Shown here piece by piece: positions 1-8,899 of a DNA stretch of 33,117 bases. Below the pieces are notes generated by a model. That model ran no database searches. It had not been told where the DNA came from and was given only the letters and a program-made list of their open reading frames with translations. Position 1 is the first letter of the stretch, and every line of letters begins with the position of its first letter. Made by a program: the position numbers and the translations under genes. Source of the stretch: Deltaproteobacteria bacterium. Its GTDB lineage: Bacteria; Myxococcota; XYA12-FULL-58-9; JABJBS01. The DNA lies in contig JABJBS010000344.1 in NCBI GenBank assembly GCA_018668695.1, positions 1-33,117 of the forward strand, given 5' to 3'.

Positions 1-303
1 AAACCTCTAAGGTTGGGCATTAATGCGGGATAGTCGGCTGACGCATGGCCATCTAAACCACTAGATTCACTACACTTTTAACCATTCGGATAGAAAAGAA
101 AGGTCGACGCCTCACATATTGATCTCGGACTGGGTTTTTTGATTTTTCAACCTTGCTAAGTCAGGGATTTATAGTTATTGCGGCCGCGCTTCATACGTGT
201 TGGGCCATGAGGGCTCCTACACATGTCCGGTAGCCCCAGACGAAGATGAAGCGTAGCACGGACTCGTGCTGCTTATTATCACCTTTCGACGGGAGAATCA
301 GAC
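1..303. other. Leader and upstream region of fusA; no gene seen
   Basis: No open reading frame in this stretch looks like a protein. Near its 3' end is a hairpin with arms at 253-260 and 265-272 (GTAGCACG / CGTGCTGC, one wobble, loop GACT), about 30 nt before the fusA start. A weak promoter-like pair, TTCAAC at 146-151 and TATAGT at 170-175 with an 18-bp spacer, is the best I can find and is uncertain. There is no rpsL or rpsG reading frame, so fusA is not in a visible str operon. Confidence 0.4.
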
Positions 304-2403
304 GTGTCTAGCGCAATTACCGATTTATCCAAAGTTCGTAATATCGGCATCAGTGCCCACATTGACTCGGGCAAAACCACGCTGACCGAACGAATTCTGT
401 TTTATGCAGGACGTATCCACGCCATCCACGAAGTAAAAGGCAAAGACGGCGTCGGCGCCACCATGGATTCCATGGAGCTTGAGCGTGAGCGCGGTATTAC
501 CATTGCTTCAGCAGCAACCCACGTAACCTGGGAAGATAAGTTCATCAACGTTATCGATACTCCCGGACACGTTGACTTCACAATCGAAGTTGAGCGCTCT
601 TTGCGCGTTCTCGATGGTGCGATTCTGGTTCTTTGCTCCGTTGCCGGTGTTCAAAGTCAGTCTATCACTGTTGACCGCCAGATGCGTCGCTACAATGTTC
701 CTTGCCTTGCGTTCGTGAACAAGTGTGACCGAAGCGGTGCTGATCCATTGCGTGTTGCTCAGCAACTTCGTGACCAGCTCAAGCACAACTCAGTTGTGAT
801 GCAGCTTCCTATCGGACTCGAAGAGGACCACCGAGGCGTCGTTGATCTTATCACCATGAAGTCGCACATCTTTGAAGGCGAAAACGGCGAAGACATCATC
901 GAAGGCGATATCCCTGCGGATATGCTCGCTGAAGCTGAAGAGCGTCGCGAAATCATGCTCGACGCTGTTTCAATGAGCCACGATGGCCTCATGGAAGCGA
1001 TGCTCGAAGAAACTGTTACGCCTGAGTTGATCACGGAAGCAGTTCGTACAGCAACCATCGCTCGTGAGATTACACCTGTATTTATGGGCTCTGCTTATAA
1101 GAACGTTGGTGTACAGCCACTTATCGATGCAGTTGTTGCTTTCCTTCCTGACCCAACTGAAGTTACCAACGAAGCAATTCGGGTAAACAAAGAAGGTAAA
1201 GAAGAGTCTTTCGAAGTAAAGCCTGACTCAGAACTTCCGTTCATGGGTCTTGCATTCAAACTCGAAGTATCTCCTTACGGCCAGCTTACTTACCTGCGTA
1301 TGTACCAGGGAAGCCTGACCAAGGGTGACAGCATCATCAACAGCCGCACCGGTAAAAAGGTTAAGGTTGGTCGTCTGGTACGTATGCACTCCGATGACAT
1401 GCAAGATATTGAAGCCACTCAGGCTGGCGATATTGTTGCTCTCTTCGGTGTTGATTGTGCCTCTGGTGATACATTCACCGACGGTTCAATGAAGGCAAGT
1501 ATGACTTCTATGCACATTCCTGAGCCTGTTATTAAGCTTGCTATCAAGCCTAAGACGAACAAGGGAATGGACAACATGGGTAAGGCGATTTCTCGCTTTA
1601 CTAAAGAAGACCCAACTTTCCGTTCGGTAACCGACGACGAAACTGGTGAAACCATCATTGCAGGTATGGGCGAGCTTCACCTCGACGTTTACGTTGAGCG
1701 TATGCGCCGCGAATACGGCTGCGATGTTGAAACTGGTGCTCCACAGGTTGCGTACCGTGAAACCATCAGCCAAGCTATCGAGTACGATTACACGCACAAG
1801 AAGCAAACCGGTGGTTCAGGTCAGTACGGCCGTGTCCAAGGTGTCATTGAGCCAATGGAAGAAGCTGGGTTTGAGTTCGAAAGCAAAATCGTCGGTGGTG
1901 CTATTCCGAAGGAATACATCCCATCCGTTGAAAAAGGCTTTAAGAGCTCTATGGACCGCGGCGAGTACATCGGTTTCCCTGTACAGGGTATTCGTTTCGT
2001 ACTTACCGATGGTAACACTCACGCAGTTGACTCCTCGGACAATGCTTTCCAAGCTGCTGCCCGCGGTGCCTTCCGTGACAACTACCTGAAAGCTAAGCCA
2101 AAAGCGCTTGAGCCTATCATGACTGTTTCTGTTGAAGGTCCTACTGAGTTCCAAGGTGATATCCTCGGAACCATCATGCAACGACGTGGTGTTATTGTTG
2201 GAACAACAGAAGAGCACGGCTTTGTACGAATTGATGCAGACGTACCGCTGAGCGAAATGTTTGGTTACGCGACGATTCTTCGTTCAAACACTCAAGGTAA
2301 AGCAGATTTCAGCATGGAATTCGCACGCTACGGTACTGCTCCAAACGAAGTTGCTGAGAAGCTTCGTGAAGAGTGGCTTGAGAAGCGAGCTGCCGGTAAC
2401 TAA
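304..2403 (+). CDS. fusA: Elongation factor G, spdEFG1/mitochondrial EFG1 type
   Basis: Translational GTPase that moves tRNA and mRNA through the ribosome after peptide bond formation; cytosolic. The 699-aa length is normal for EF-G. The G1 loop AHIDSGKTT is at residues 18-26, DTPGH at 85-89 and NKCD at 139-142. Between G1 and G2 the sequence [20 protein letters not shown] (from residue 42) is, from memory, the signature of mitochondrial EFG1 and its bacterial counterpart spdEFG1, not of ordinary bacterial EF-G. That subgroup is known from spirochaetes, planctomycetes and deltaproteobacteria, and is usually paired with a recycling-specific spdEFG2 encoded elsewhere. The start is GTG with GGGAGA 7 nt upstream. 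No tuf or ribosomal protein gene is adjacent. A strong terminator follows. EF-G identity is certain; the subgroup is inferred from motifs. Confidence 0.97.
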   Translation: MSSAITDLSKVRNIGISAHIDSGKTTLTERILFYAGRIHAIHEVKGKDGVGATMDSMELERERGITIASAATHVTWEDKFINVIDTPGHVDFTIEVERSLRVLDGAILVLCSVAGVQSQSITVDRQMRRYNVPCLAFVNKCDRSGADPLRVAQQLRDQLKHNSVVMQLPIGLEEDHRGVVDLITMKSHIFEGENGEDIIEGDIPADMLAEAEERREIMLDAVSMSHDGLMEAMLEETVTPELITEAVRTATIAREITPVFMGSAYKNVGVQPLIDAVVAFLPDPTEVTNEAIRVNKEGKEESFEVKPDSELPFMGLAFKLEVSPYGQLTYLRMYQGSLTKGDSIINSRTGKKVKVGRLVRMHSDDMQDIEATQAGDIVALFGVDCASGDTFTDGSMKASMTSMHIPEPVIKLAIKPKTNKGMDNMGKAISRFTKEDPTFRSVTDDETGETIIAGMGELHLDVYVERMRREYGCDVETGAPQVAYRETISQAIEYDYTHKKQTGGSGQYGRVQGVIEPMEEAGFEFESKIVGGAIPKEYIPSVEKGFKSSMDRGEYIGFPVQGIRFVLTDGNTHAVDSSDNAFQAAARGAFRDNYLKAKPKALEPIMTVSVEGPTEFQGDILGTIMQRRGVIVGTTEEHGFVRIDADVPLSEMFGYATILRSNTQGKADFSMEFARYGTAPNEVAEKLREEWLEKRAAGN

Positions 2404-2427
2404 TCAGCAACGCTTAAAAGTAGAATT

Positions 2428-2458
2428 AAAAATGGCCGGGTAATCCCCGGCCATTTTT
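2428..2458. terminator. Bidirectional intrinsic terminator after fusA
   Basis: A perfect 13-bp stem (AAAAATGGCCGGG at 2428-2440 and its complement at 2446-2458) encloses a 5-nt loop and lies 25 nt after the fusA stop. The A-tract and T-tract at the two ends make it usable from both strands, so it could also end transcripts of the small minus-strand reading frame at 2532-2651. Confidence 0.93.
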
Positions 2459-2531
2459 ATTTGGAAAACTAGATTGGTCCCTGCTCCTCGCAGGCACCGT
2501 CAGTAGGCTACTGCTCCTGACGAATCGCGGC

Positions 2532-2651
2532 TTATCGGTCTCTCAACCCACTGCGGTTGCGGCGCACATGAACCGGCTTTCTCTTCGGCTGGTTAGAGCG
2601 AATCCAAATCATCATCAGTCCTGCGCTTAATAGTACTGTTGTTGCCACCAT
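2532..2651 (-). CDS. Possible 39-aa single-pass membrane peptide
   Basis: I do not recognise this peptide. It begins MVATTVLLSAGLMMIW, a hydrophobic stretch long enough for one membrane span, and continues as a basic Arg/Lys/Asn-rich tail before a TAA stop. The ATG is preceded by AAAGGA with about 8 nt spacing, a credible ribosome-binding site. The reading frame faces the fusA terminator, which is symmetrical and could serve both. The longer 61-codon minus-strand frame overlapping it (2593-2778) has no membrane span or recognisable domain. A chance ORF remains quite possible at this length; conservation in relatives would decide. Confidence 0.3.
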   Translation of the reverse strand: MVATTVLLSAGLMMIWIRSNQPKRKPVHVRRNRSGLRDR

Positions 2652-2871
2652 CACTGAATTCCTTTCCGGCGAAACCTCTACCTAGAGAAAGTGTCGTCTG
2701 AATGACGGCCTTACTCAAGATAAACATTTTACCTACACCACCGGACATTGAGCCCGGCCCGGTTAAAAAACCATACATTCTCGGTCAGTTAGAGTTTAGG
2801 TCCCGCCCTACCGGGCGAAATTAAACTTAAACTTTATCGTACCTTTACTAACTTGGGGATCTATCCCAAAA

Positions 2872-2954
2872 GCGCAAGGTCTATGGATAAAACACGTGTA
2901 CCTAACACCTTGCGTCATAACGACTTTATGTTATCCATTGGGGGAACAGGTACG
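2872..2954. promoter_or_regulatory. Interleaved inverted repeats upstream of acyl-CoA oxidase gene
   Basis: Three inverted repeats overlap so that not all can form at once: CGCAAGGT (2873-2880) with ACCTTGCG (2907-2914), ATGGATAA (2883-2890) with TTATCCAT (2931-2938), and GTACCT (2898-2903) with AGGTAC (2948-2953). An 8-bp palindrome ACACGTGT sits at 2892-2899. They lie 60-140 nt before the start of the downstream gene. They could be protein operators or a leader RNA with alternative folds; the sequence alone does not say which. Confidence 0.4.
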
Positions 2955-3014
2955 GAGCGTTTTATGGATCACCCTATCCCATGACGGGTACGGGTATAAC
3001 GACGGGGGTAGCCA

Positions 3015-4892
3015 ATGACTACTGAATCCACTTTTGATGTAGAAAAGCTACGTTTCATTTTAGAACACGACAACCACGAAACCCGCGCAGCGCTAAAAGA
3101 GCTCTTCAAGGATGAGCTTTACACGCCTCGGTATGCGATTTCTCTCGAAGAGGAGCGCCAACTTGCTTATGAGCGCCTCAAGAAAATCTGCGAAGGCGGA
3201 CACATAAGTGTCACTGACTTCGATAAAAATCCTCACAGAATTTTCAGTGTTCATGAGGCTGTTGGGATGGTCGATGGTGCAACTGCAACTAAAATGACAG
3301 TGCAGTTCAATCTTTTTGGTGGCACCCTTCTCAAGTTGGGAACTGAAAAGCATCACAACAAGTACGTCAAAGAAATCGACGACTTTAAGTCTGTTGGTTG
3401 CTTCGGTCTCACTGAACTCGGCTACGGTAACAATGCCGTGGAGATGGAAACTACTGCAACTTACGACGCAGACAAAGACCAGTTCATCATTCATTCTCCA
3501 TCAACTAAGTCTAAGAAGTATTGGATCACCAACGGCGCGATTCATGCACACTACTGCATTGTCTTTGCCCATCTTCATATCAACGGCAACAATGAAGGCC
3601 TCCATACCTTCCTGGTCCCCATTCGTTCAAAGAATATGAAGCCGAAAAAAGGTGTAACCATCTGGGACATGGGGCACAAGATTGGCGTCAACGGCGTCGA
3701 CAATGCCAGCCTTAGCTTCGACAATGTTCGAATCCCTCGTGAAAACCTTCTGGACGCCATCAGTCAAGTGTCCGAAAATGGGACATTTAGCAGCGCTGTC
3801 AAAGGAAGCCGGAAACGCTTTCTTGTGGTTGCTGACCAACTCCTCAGCGGCCGTTTGTGCATTGCCTCTATGTGCCTAGGAAGTACCAAGGTTGCGCTCA
3901 TCACCGCGATTCGCTACGCCTCAAGTAGGCTAGCGGTTGGCCCAGAGGGCAAAAGCGATACGCCAATCATGTCTTACCAGTTGCAGCAGCGGGAGATACT
4001 CCCACTTCTTGCAAATACTTTTTGCTACAACTTCGCTCTCAACGCCGCAAAAGACAGTTATGCTGCGCAAACAGAAGAGGACAAATTAGAGGTCCTTTTA
4101 CTTTGCTGCGTACTCAAGCCTCTGATGACATGGCATGCAGAAAACACAGCCACCACTTGCCGTGAACGATGCGGTGGACAAGGCTATCTTTCGGCAAACC
4201 GCTTTGGTGAAGCCATTGCGGGAGCACATGCCGGCCTGACCGCAGAAGGCGACAACCGCGTCCTCATGCAGAAGGTAACAAAAGAGCTACTCGGTCTGAC
4301 AGATAAATTCGAACTGGCCAAAGAAATCGCAGCCGACTATTTACCAGCCGCCCTGCACCGCCTCGTCGACGGCTTGGTAAACATCGATCTTGAAGACAAC
4401 GATGACCTCGTCACTCTCTTTCGAGCACGCGAGAAACGCCTACTCGGGCAACTCGCCAACAAGCTCGCCAAGAGTAAAAAAGCTGGAGACAAGCTCTTTA
4501 ATACGTGGATGTTTGAGGAATCCGACCTGGTTCAAGCTGCGGCGAAAGCCTACGGAGAACGCATGGTGCTTGAAAAGTCCATTGAAGCCATCGATAAAAT
4601 GGACGACTCCTTGCAGCCTCTGATGAAGCGTCTCTGCAAACTCTACTCCCTAAATTGCGTTGAAAAAGATTTAGGCTGGATGCTCAGCGAAGGTCTCCTC
4701 TCACCGTCAAAAGGAACCGAGGTAAGTGAAATTACCCGTCGCCTCTGTAAAGAAGTTGCACCAGATGCATTGGCGCTGACTCAAGCTTTTGGCATCGAAG
4801 AACACATGCTCTTCTCACCCATCGCGGGTGACTGGGTTGCCTACAACGCTTATGACAACCAGGGTGAACTGACCAACCAGCCCGACGCGTAA
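3015..4892 (+). CDS. Acyl-CoA oxidase/dehydrogenase family flavoenzyme
   Basis: Probable FAD enzyme introducing the trans-2 double bond into acyl-CoA, the first step of beta-oxidation. The 625-aa length and layout match acyl-CoA oxidases (about 660 aa) better than the roughly 380-aa dehydrogenases. The flavin-facing segment [13 protein letters not shown] is at 128-140, WITNGAIHA at 170-178, the C-terminal dehydrogenase motif [13 protein letters not shown] at 385-397, and AEGDN at 410-414 carries the expected catalytic Glu411, equivalent to the base of peroxisomal ACOX enzymes. The ATG has GGGGG six nt upstream. No electron-transfer flavoprotein genes are nearby, which fits either an oxidase or a dehydrogenase served from elsewhere. 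Whether electrons go to O2 or to ETF cannot be told from sequence. Its leader is rich in inverted repeats. Confidence 0.88.
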   Translation: MTTESTFDVEKLRFILEHDNHETRAALKELFKDELYTPRYAISLEEERQLAYERLKKICEGGHISVTDFDKNPHRIFSVHEAVGMVDGATATKMTVQFNLFGGTLLKLGTEKHHNKYVKEIDDFKSVGCFGLTELGYGNNAVEMETTATYDADKDQFIIHSPSTKSKKYWITNGAIHAHYCIVFAHLHINGNNEGLHTFLVPIRSKNMKPKKGVTIWDMGHKIGVNGVDNASLSFDNVRIPRENLLDAISQVSENGTFSSAVKGSRKRFLVVADQLLSGRLCIASMCLGSTKVALITAIRYASSRLAVGPEGKSDTPIMSYQLQQREILPLLANTFCYNFALNAAKDSYAAQTEEDKLEVLLLCCVLKPLMTWHAENTATTCRERCGGQGYLSANRFGEAIAGAHAGLTAEGDNRVLMQKVTKELLGLTDKFELAKEIAADYLPAALHRLVDGLVNIDLEDNDDLVTLFRAREKRLLGQLANKLAKSKKAGDKLFNTWMFEESDLVQAAAKAYGERMVLEKSIEAIDKMDDSLQPLMKRLCKLYSLNCVEKDLGWMLSEGLLSPSKGTEVSEITRRLCKEVAPDALALTQAFGIEEHMLFSPIAGDWVAYNAYDNQGELTNQPDA

Positions 4893-5005
4893 GCTGCTGA
4901 TTTAGTTAAGATTTATATTCTTAATCAAGAGTTCTCTCCTACCCTTGGACGATTCTCCGTATCTGATATACGAGCCTCCGGCGAACCCACCCGGAAGGAA
5001 TACGT

Positions 5006-7477
5006 ATGACAACGGCACCACGTAAGGCATCCTCAACCAAGAAGCTTGAGATGGCTCTTCTCACATTCCTGGCCGAGCACCACCCCTTCTTGCTTCCGAC
5101 CGCACGCGAGTGCGTCAGTGATGCACTCGCCTCAGTCACGACTCTGAAAAAGGCATCTGACTACACAAAGCTTGGTAACAAGATTACCGGTGCGATTAAA
5201 AAGAAACTGCAACCAACCACGCGCGGCCTTGGCGAAACCACTCCTTTTGTCTCGGCCAAGGACCGCATGGCCCATGCAATCGAAGCCCTCTCCACAGATA
5301 TCACCGGTTTTTTGGAGCGCACCGCCCTTACGCAGAGCTTCACTGAAGAAGAGAAGAAGTGGATGTTACGGGGAATTTTACTGACCCGTGCTGTTGATAA
5401 CCAAATGAAGAAGATGTTTCTCACGGGAGAAGTTCAGTACGAGGGCAAAGGAGTTCAAGGCAAAGGGTTTCGTTCATTGGGGCAGGAAGCCATTTACGCA
5501 GCCGCGCTACGGCTCAAGCGAGATGCATGCCTATTCACCGGCAGTAGCTGGAAAGGCGACGTCGTTGCTCCACTTATTCGCGATTTGGGAATAGCGCTGG
5601 CGTTCATCGATGACGACGTATTCGTTGCCCTTAACGCTCAAGCCGGAAAGCAAGGCCTACCACTCGATGGTAAAGATTTACATCTTGGTCATGCACACCG
5701 AGGTGTTCTTCCGGCCGCAGCCCCGCTCGCTATCTCTACCGTGACGGCAACCGGCCAAGCACTTGCCATGAAATTATTAAAGCAAGACCGCGTTGCACTC
5801 GCTTTTATCGGTGAAGGCGGTAGTTCACTCGGTGAATGGCATGAAGCAATTAACCTCGGAGCAGTCCGCAAGCTGCCCATTATCTATTGCATTCAAAATA
5901 ACCAGACCGCATTGTCGACGCCCACCGATGCACAATCCGCAGTCCGAACGTTTGCAGATAAAGCCATCGGATACGGCATACCCCACGTCACGATAGATGG
6001 AACCGATCCAGAGGCCATCGCCGCAGCCTATGCTTGGGCCGCCGATCGAGCACGCCAAGGTCTCGGTGCCACCTTGATTGAACTGGTAGCCATGCGGATG
6101 TGCGGCCATGCCCATCACGACGATATGCTCTACCTGGGCGAAGATCCTGAGCTGTCTTTCGAATTGCCTGAACAAACAGACCGGGGCTATGTGGATGCTG
6201 AGGCCTATAAGGCCTGGAGCCAACGAGACCCTATTGCCACCTACTCGAAAAAGCTTATCTCAGAAGGCACCATCACCGCTCATGACTTCTTGGCACTTCA
6301 AGCCGATGTCATGCGCCAGATTGATGAAGCAATGAGCGCCGTGAAGCTAGCACCATGGCCCGAGCCCTCAGCTGCCGGACGCGGAGTTTATGTTACCGAT
6401 GATCCCCAGCGCACGCCCAATCAACCGGGCCAGGCCGAGCACTGCATTCCCAGCGCATCCGCGGAGGCCAGCCTGGTAGACGAGCCGGCTATCGGCGGCG
6501 GCAAACAGACCTACTTAGATGGCGTTTGGATGGGTGTGGGCGATGTCCTGGAAGACAATGAAAAGTCGTTTGTATTTGGGGAAGATGTCGCACCGCCCTA
6601 CGGGAATGCGTTTATGCTTCTACGCCCACTGACGGAAAAATACGGTGACCGCATCATCAACTCGCCACTGGCTGAGAATGCCATTGTTGGTGCATGTGTC
6701 GGTGCGAGCATCGAAGGTATGTGCGCCATTGGTGAAATCCAATTCAACGATTTTGTAGCCAGCGGCTTCAACCAAGTCGTCAACAATGCCGCCAAGCTTC
6801 ATTATCGCACAGGACAAGCCGCCAATATGGTTCTAAGAATGCCTTGGGGCGGACTCAGAAAAGCTGGACCCTATCACTCTCAAGATACGTCACCCTGGTT
6901 CTACCGAACACCGGGTCTGAAAATCGTGGCGCCCTCTACACCCCACGATGCCCGCGCCCTGATGTTGTCGGCTGCGCAAGATGGCGGCCCAGTGCTTTAT
7001 TATGAACACATTGCGCTCTACCGAAACCCGAAAATTAAACAAGATATTTCTGGCGGAGTGAGTCACGTCCCAATAGGAAAAGCCGCCTTTAGAAGACTCG
7101 GTGAGGATGTATCCATCATCACTTACGGCGCATTTGTTCATCACGCCTTAAACGCAGCCGCAGCTCTTCAGAAAAAGGGCATCGAAGCTGAGGTTCTCGA
7201 CTTAAGAAGCTTGATGCCCCTTGATTGGGAGGCAATCTCCACCACGCTTAAGCGAACCAATCGATTGATTCTTATGGGCGAAGATTCCCGAACAGGAAGT
7301 ATTCTTGAGTCGATTGCTTCACGGGTTGGAGACGAACTCTTTGAATTTCTGGATGCTCCCATTAGGGTCGTGGGCTCTCTTGATACCCCGGTTCCGTATG
7401 CACCGTCATTGGAATCATTCTTCCTCCCAAGCACCGCAGCACTCGAAGCAGCAGTCGAGGAAGTAGCCCGCTACTAA
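5006..7477 (+). CDS. Fused E1 alpha-beta 2-oxoacid dehydrogenase, branched-chain type
   Basis: Thiamine diphosphate-dependent E1 that decarboxylates a 2-oxoacid and passes the acyl group to the lipoyl domain of E2. Both E1 subunits lie in one 823-aa chain. Residues 1-110 form an extension I do not recognise. The alpha part (about 115-460) has the ThDP/Mg segment GEGGSSLGEWHEA (from about 268) ending in QNNQTALSTP, and GHAHHDDM near 367-374. The beta part (from about 498) has VFGEDVA, NSPLAENAIVGACVGASIEG and EIQFNDF. Motifs favour branched-chain 2-oxoacid (2-oxoisovalerate) over pyruvate dehydrogenase, but substrate is inferred. GGAAGGA lies 7 nt before the ATG. No E2 or E3 gene is in the window, so it must use subunits encoded elsewhere. 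The gap from the previous gene is 113 nt. Confidence 0.88.
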   Translation: MTTAPRKASSTKKLEMALLTFLAEHHPFLLPTARECVSDALASVTTLKKASDYTKLGNKITGAIKKKLQPTTRGLGETTPFVSAKDRMAHAIEALSTDITGFLERTALTQSFTEEEKKWMLRGILLTRAVDNQMKKMFLTGEVQYEGKGVQGKGFRSLGQEAIYAAALRLKRDACLFTGSSWKGDVVAPLIRDLGIALAFIDDDVFVALNAQAGKQGLPLDGKDLHLGHAHRGVLPAAAPLAISTVTATGQALAMKLLKQDRVALAFIGEGGSSLGEWHEAINLGAVRKLPIIYCIQNNQTALSTPTDAQSAVRTFADKAIGYGIPHVTIDGTDPEAIAAAYAWAADRARQGLGATLIELVAMRMCGHAHHDDMLYLGEDPELSFELPEQTDRGYVDAEAYKAWSQRDPIATYSKKLISEGTITAHDFLALQADVMRQIDEAMSAVKLAPWPEPSAAGRGVYVTDDPQRTPNQPGQAEHCIPSASAEASLVDEPAIGGGKQTYLDGVWMGVGDVLEDNEKSFVFGEDVAPPYGNAFMLLRPLTEKYGDRIINSPLAENAIVGACVGASIEGMCAIGEIQFNDFVASGFNQVVNNAAKLHYRTGQAANMVLRMPWGGLRKAGPYHSQDTSPWFYRTPGLKIVAPSTPHDARALMLSAAQDGGPVLYYEHIALYRNPKIKQDISGGVSHVPIGKAAFRRLGEDVSIITYGAFVHHALNAAAALQKKGIEAEVLDLRSLMPLDWEAISTTLKRTNRLILMGEDSRTGSILESIASRVGDELFEFLDAPIRVVGSLDTPVPYAPSLESFFLPSTAALEAAVEEVARY

Positions 7478-7497
7478 GCCGCCGCTGCCCTTTCCCG

Positions 7498-7574
7498 TAG
7501 AACGCCTACAAGCTTAAGAGCCCGCAGTGCGTGGTTCTAAGGGCGCAGTGCGTCAACTAGAACATGTTACAAGC
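7498..7574. promoter_or_regulatory. Repeat-rich control region before lipid operon
   Basis: The motif CGCAGTGCGT occurs at 7523-7532 and 7544-7553. Around it, TAGAAC followed closely by TACAAGC occurs at 7498-7513 and again at 7558-7574, and GTTCTA at 7534-7539 is the inverse of TAGAAC at 7558-7563. Such spaced, dyad-symmetric repeats ahead of an operon look like binding sites for a dimeric regulator. The same decamer forms a perfect palindrome at 15014-15028. The regulator is unknown. Confidence 0.45.
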
Positions 7575-7681
7575 CTATACACACACCATCTCAAAAACCC
7601 GTTAGAGCAATAATGTGGAAGGTGCGTCAGCACTTTGAGCACCCAGATAAGTTTTAACGTGTTCCAACAGGAAACCTGAGT

Positions 7682-8899
7682 ATGCAAGCCGTAGCCACTC
7701 AATCTAAACGCACGACCGAGGTTAATGAGAGCCAGGTCGAATCACTTCTTAAAATGGCTCAAAACACCGTTTCACGTGGTGATATGCCCTCTGTGCAAGT
7801 TGCTGTCGCTCACCACGGCGCACTTGTAGCATTTGAAACCTACGGTGAAGTCACTTGCCGAGGGGAAAGCAGCGTTGCCACCAACGACACCCTCTATGTT
7901 GCATTTTCAACAACCAAAGCTGTTGTGTCGATTGCAACATGGTTGCTGATGGAAGACGGAAAGCTCAAACCAAGCGATGAGGTCTCGAAAATCATCCCTG
8001 GATTTGTAAAGGGTGGTAAAGGATCGATCACTGTCGAGCACCTCCTCACCCACACTGCTGGCTTTCCAAGAGCACCCTTCTCCGTCCCTGAATGGGAAGA
8101 TAAGGCCGCTCGCCATAATCGTTTTGAGTCGTGGACAACCCAATGGGAACCTGGCAGCCGCTTTGTTTACCACGCCAATGCCAGCATGTGGGCACTCGCG
8201 CAGATTATCGAAGCCCAAAGCGGTATGGATTATCGCCAATTTATTCGAAGCCGAATCACAGCGCCCCTCGGATTGGATGACCTACACATTGGACTCAGCG
8301 CAGGGGAGCATCACCGAGTGGCCGACATCAAACATGTTGGCACGCCACCCGAGCCCGCCATGATGAAGCAGATGGGACTCGACCCCGATAAATTCAAGAA
8401 CGTTTCGCAAGAACAATGGTTGTCGCAATTTGACCGCGCTGACTTTAGAACGACCGGCGCACCCGGCTCAGGTGGCATTATGACAGCGGCCTCACTCGCA
8501 CTGTTTTATCAGGGGGTCCTGGGTCATCTCACCATGCCAGACGGCAAGACGCTCTTAAAACCAAGTACCGTCCAACAAGGACTGCAGGTGCGCACCCACG
8601 ACCTCAAAGATCCCATGACGGGTCAACCAGCCGGCCGAAGCCTTGGGCTAGTGATAGCCGGTGGGCAAGACAAGGTATTTCGCGGTTTTGCCCCGGGTCA
8701 CTCCGACCAAGCATTCGGACACCCAGGCGCAGGAGGCCAAGTCGGATGGGCCGACCCTCACACAGGTCTATCGTTTGCACTACTCACCAACGGTCTTGAG
8801 CGTAACCCACTGCAACTAGGTATGCGGGCCATGTCTTTTTCAAATCAAGCAACGGGATGCATCGAGCCTTCCAAAATCTCTCAGGAGACAAGAGTATGA
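7682..8899 (+). CDS. Serine beta-lactamase-like hydrolase (esterase family VIII type)
   Basis: Probable carboxylesterase or lipase of the class C beta-lactamase fold. The nucleophile motif SxxK is STTK at residues 76-79. The conserved Tyr is in VYHANASMW (Tyr163), in the YHA form common among family VIII esterases rather than the YxN of beta-lactamases. The third element is GHPGAGGQ followed by GWADPHTGLSFALLTNG near the C-terminus. There is no signal peptide, so it should act in the cytosol. It is the first gene of the lipid operon, and its TGA overlaps the ATG of the next gene, so the two are probably translationally coupled. Antibiotic hydrolysis is unlikely from this context. In operon context it may release acyl groups from stored esters, which is inference. 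Confidence 0.85.
   Translation: MQAVATQSKRTTEVNESQVESLLKMAQNTVSRGDMPSVQVAVAHHGALVAFETYGEVTCRGESSVATNDTLYVAFSTTKAVVSIATWLLMEDGKLKPSDEVSKIIPGFVKGGKGSITVEHLLTHTAGFPRAPFSVPEWEDKAARHNRFESWTTQWEPGSRFVYHANASMWALAQIIEAQSGMDYRQFIRSRITAPLGLDDLHIGLSAGEHHRVADIKHVGTPPEPAMMKQMGLDPDKFKNVSQEQWLSQFDRADFRTTGAPGSGGIMTAASLALFYQGVLGHLTMPDGKTLLKPSTVQQGLQVRTHDLKDPMTGQPAGRSLGLVIAGGQDKVFRGFAPGHSDQAFGHPGAGGQVGWADPHTGLSFALLTNGLERNPLQLGMRAMSFSNQATGCIEPSKISQETRV

Larger units (their letters stand above)
2459..3014. other. 556-bp intergenic region, structured, no large gene
   Basis: This gap holds a possible minus-strand micro-ORF (2532-2651), a CGCCC/GGGCG hairpin at 2804-2817 without a T-tract, a TTGGG/CCCAA inverted repeat around 2854-2869, and the interleaved inverted repeats described separately at 2872-2954. 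No plus-strand reading frame of protein-like character is present before the acyl-CoA oxidase start at 3015. Confidence 0.5.

Noticed and set aside
211-237. tRNA-like or small RNA gene upstream of fusA
   Set aside because: GGGCT and AGCCC can pair over a 16-nt loop, but no cloverleaf, T-loop consensus or terminator is present.
2593-2778. 61-codon minus-strand ORF in the intergenic region
   Set aside because: It has no ribosome-binding site or protein-like pattern; a shorter frame overlapping it has a better start and a membrane segment.
7682-8899. Beta-lactamase resistance gene
   Set aside because: It has the fold and the SxxK motif, but no signal peptide for periplasmic export, the YHA variant typical of esterases, and it is embedded in a lipid operon.
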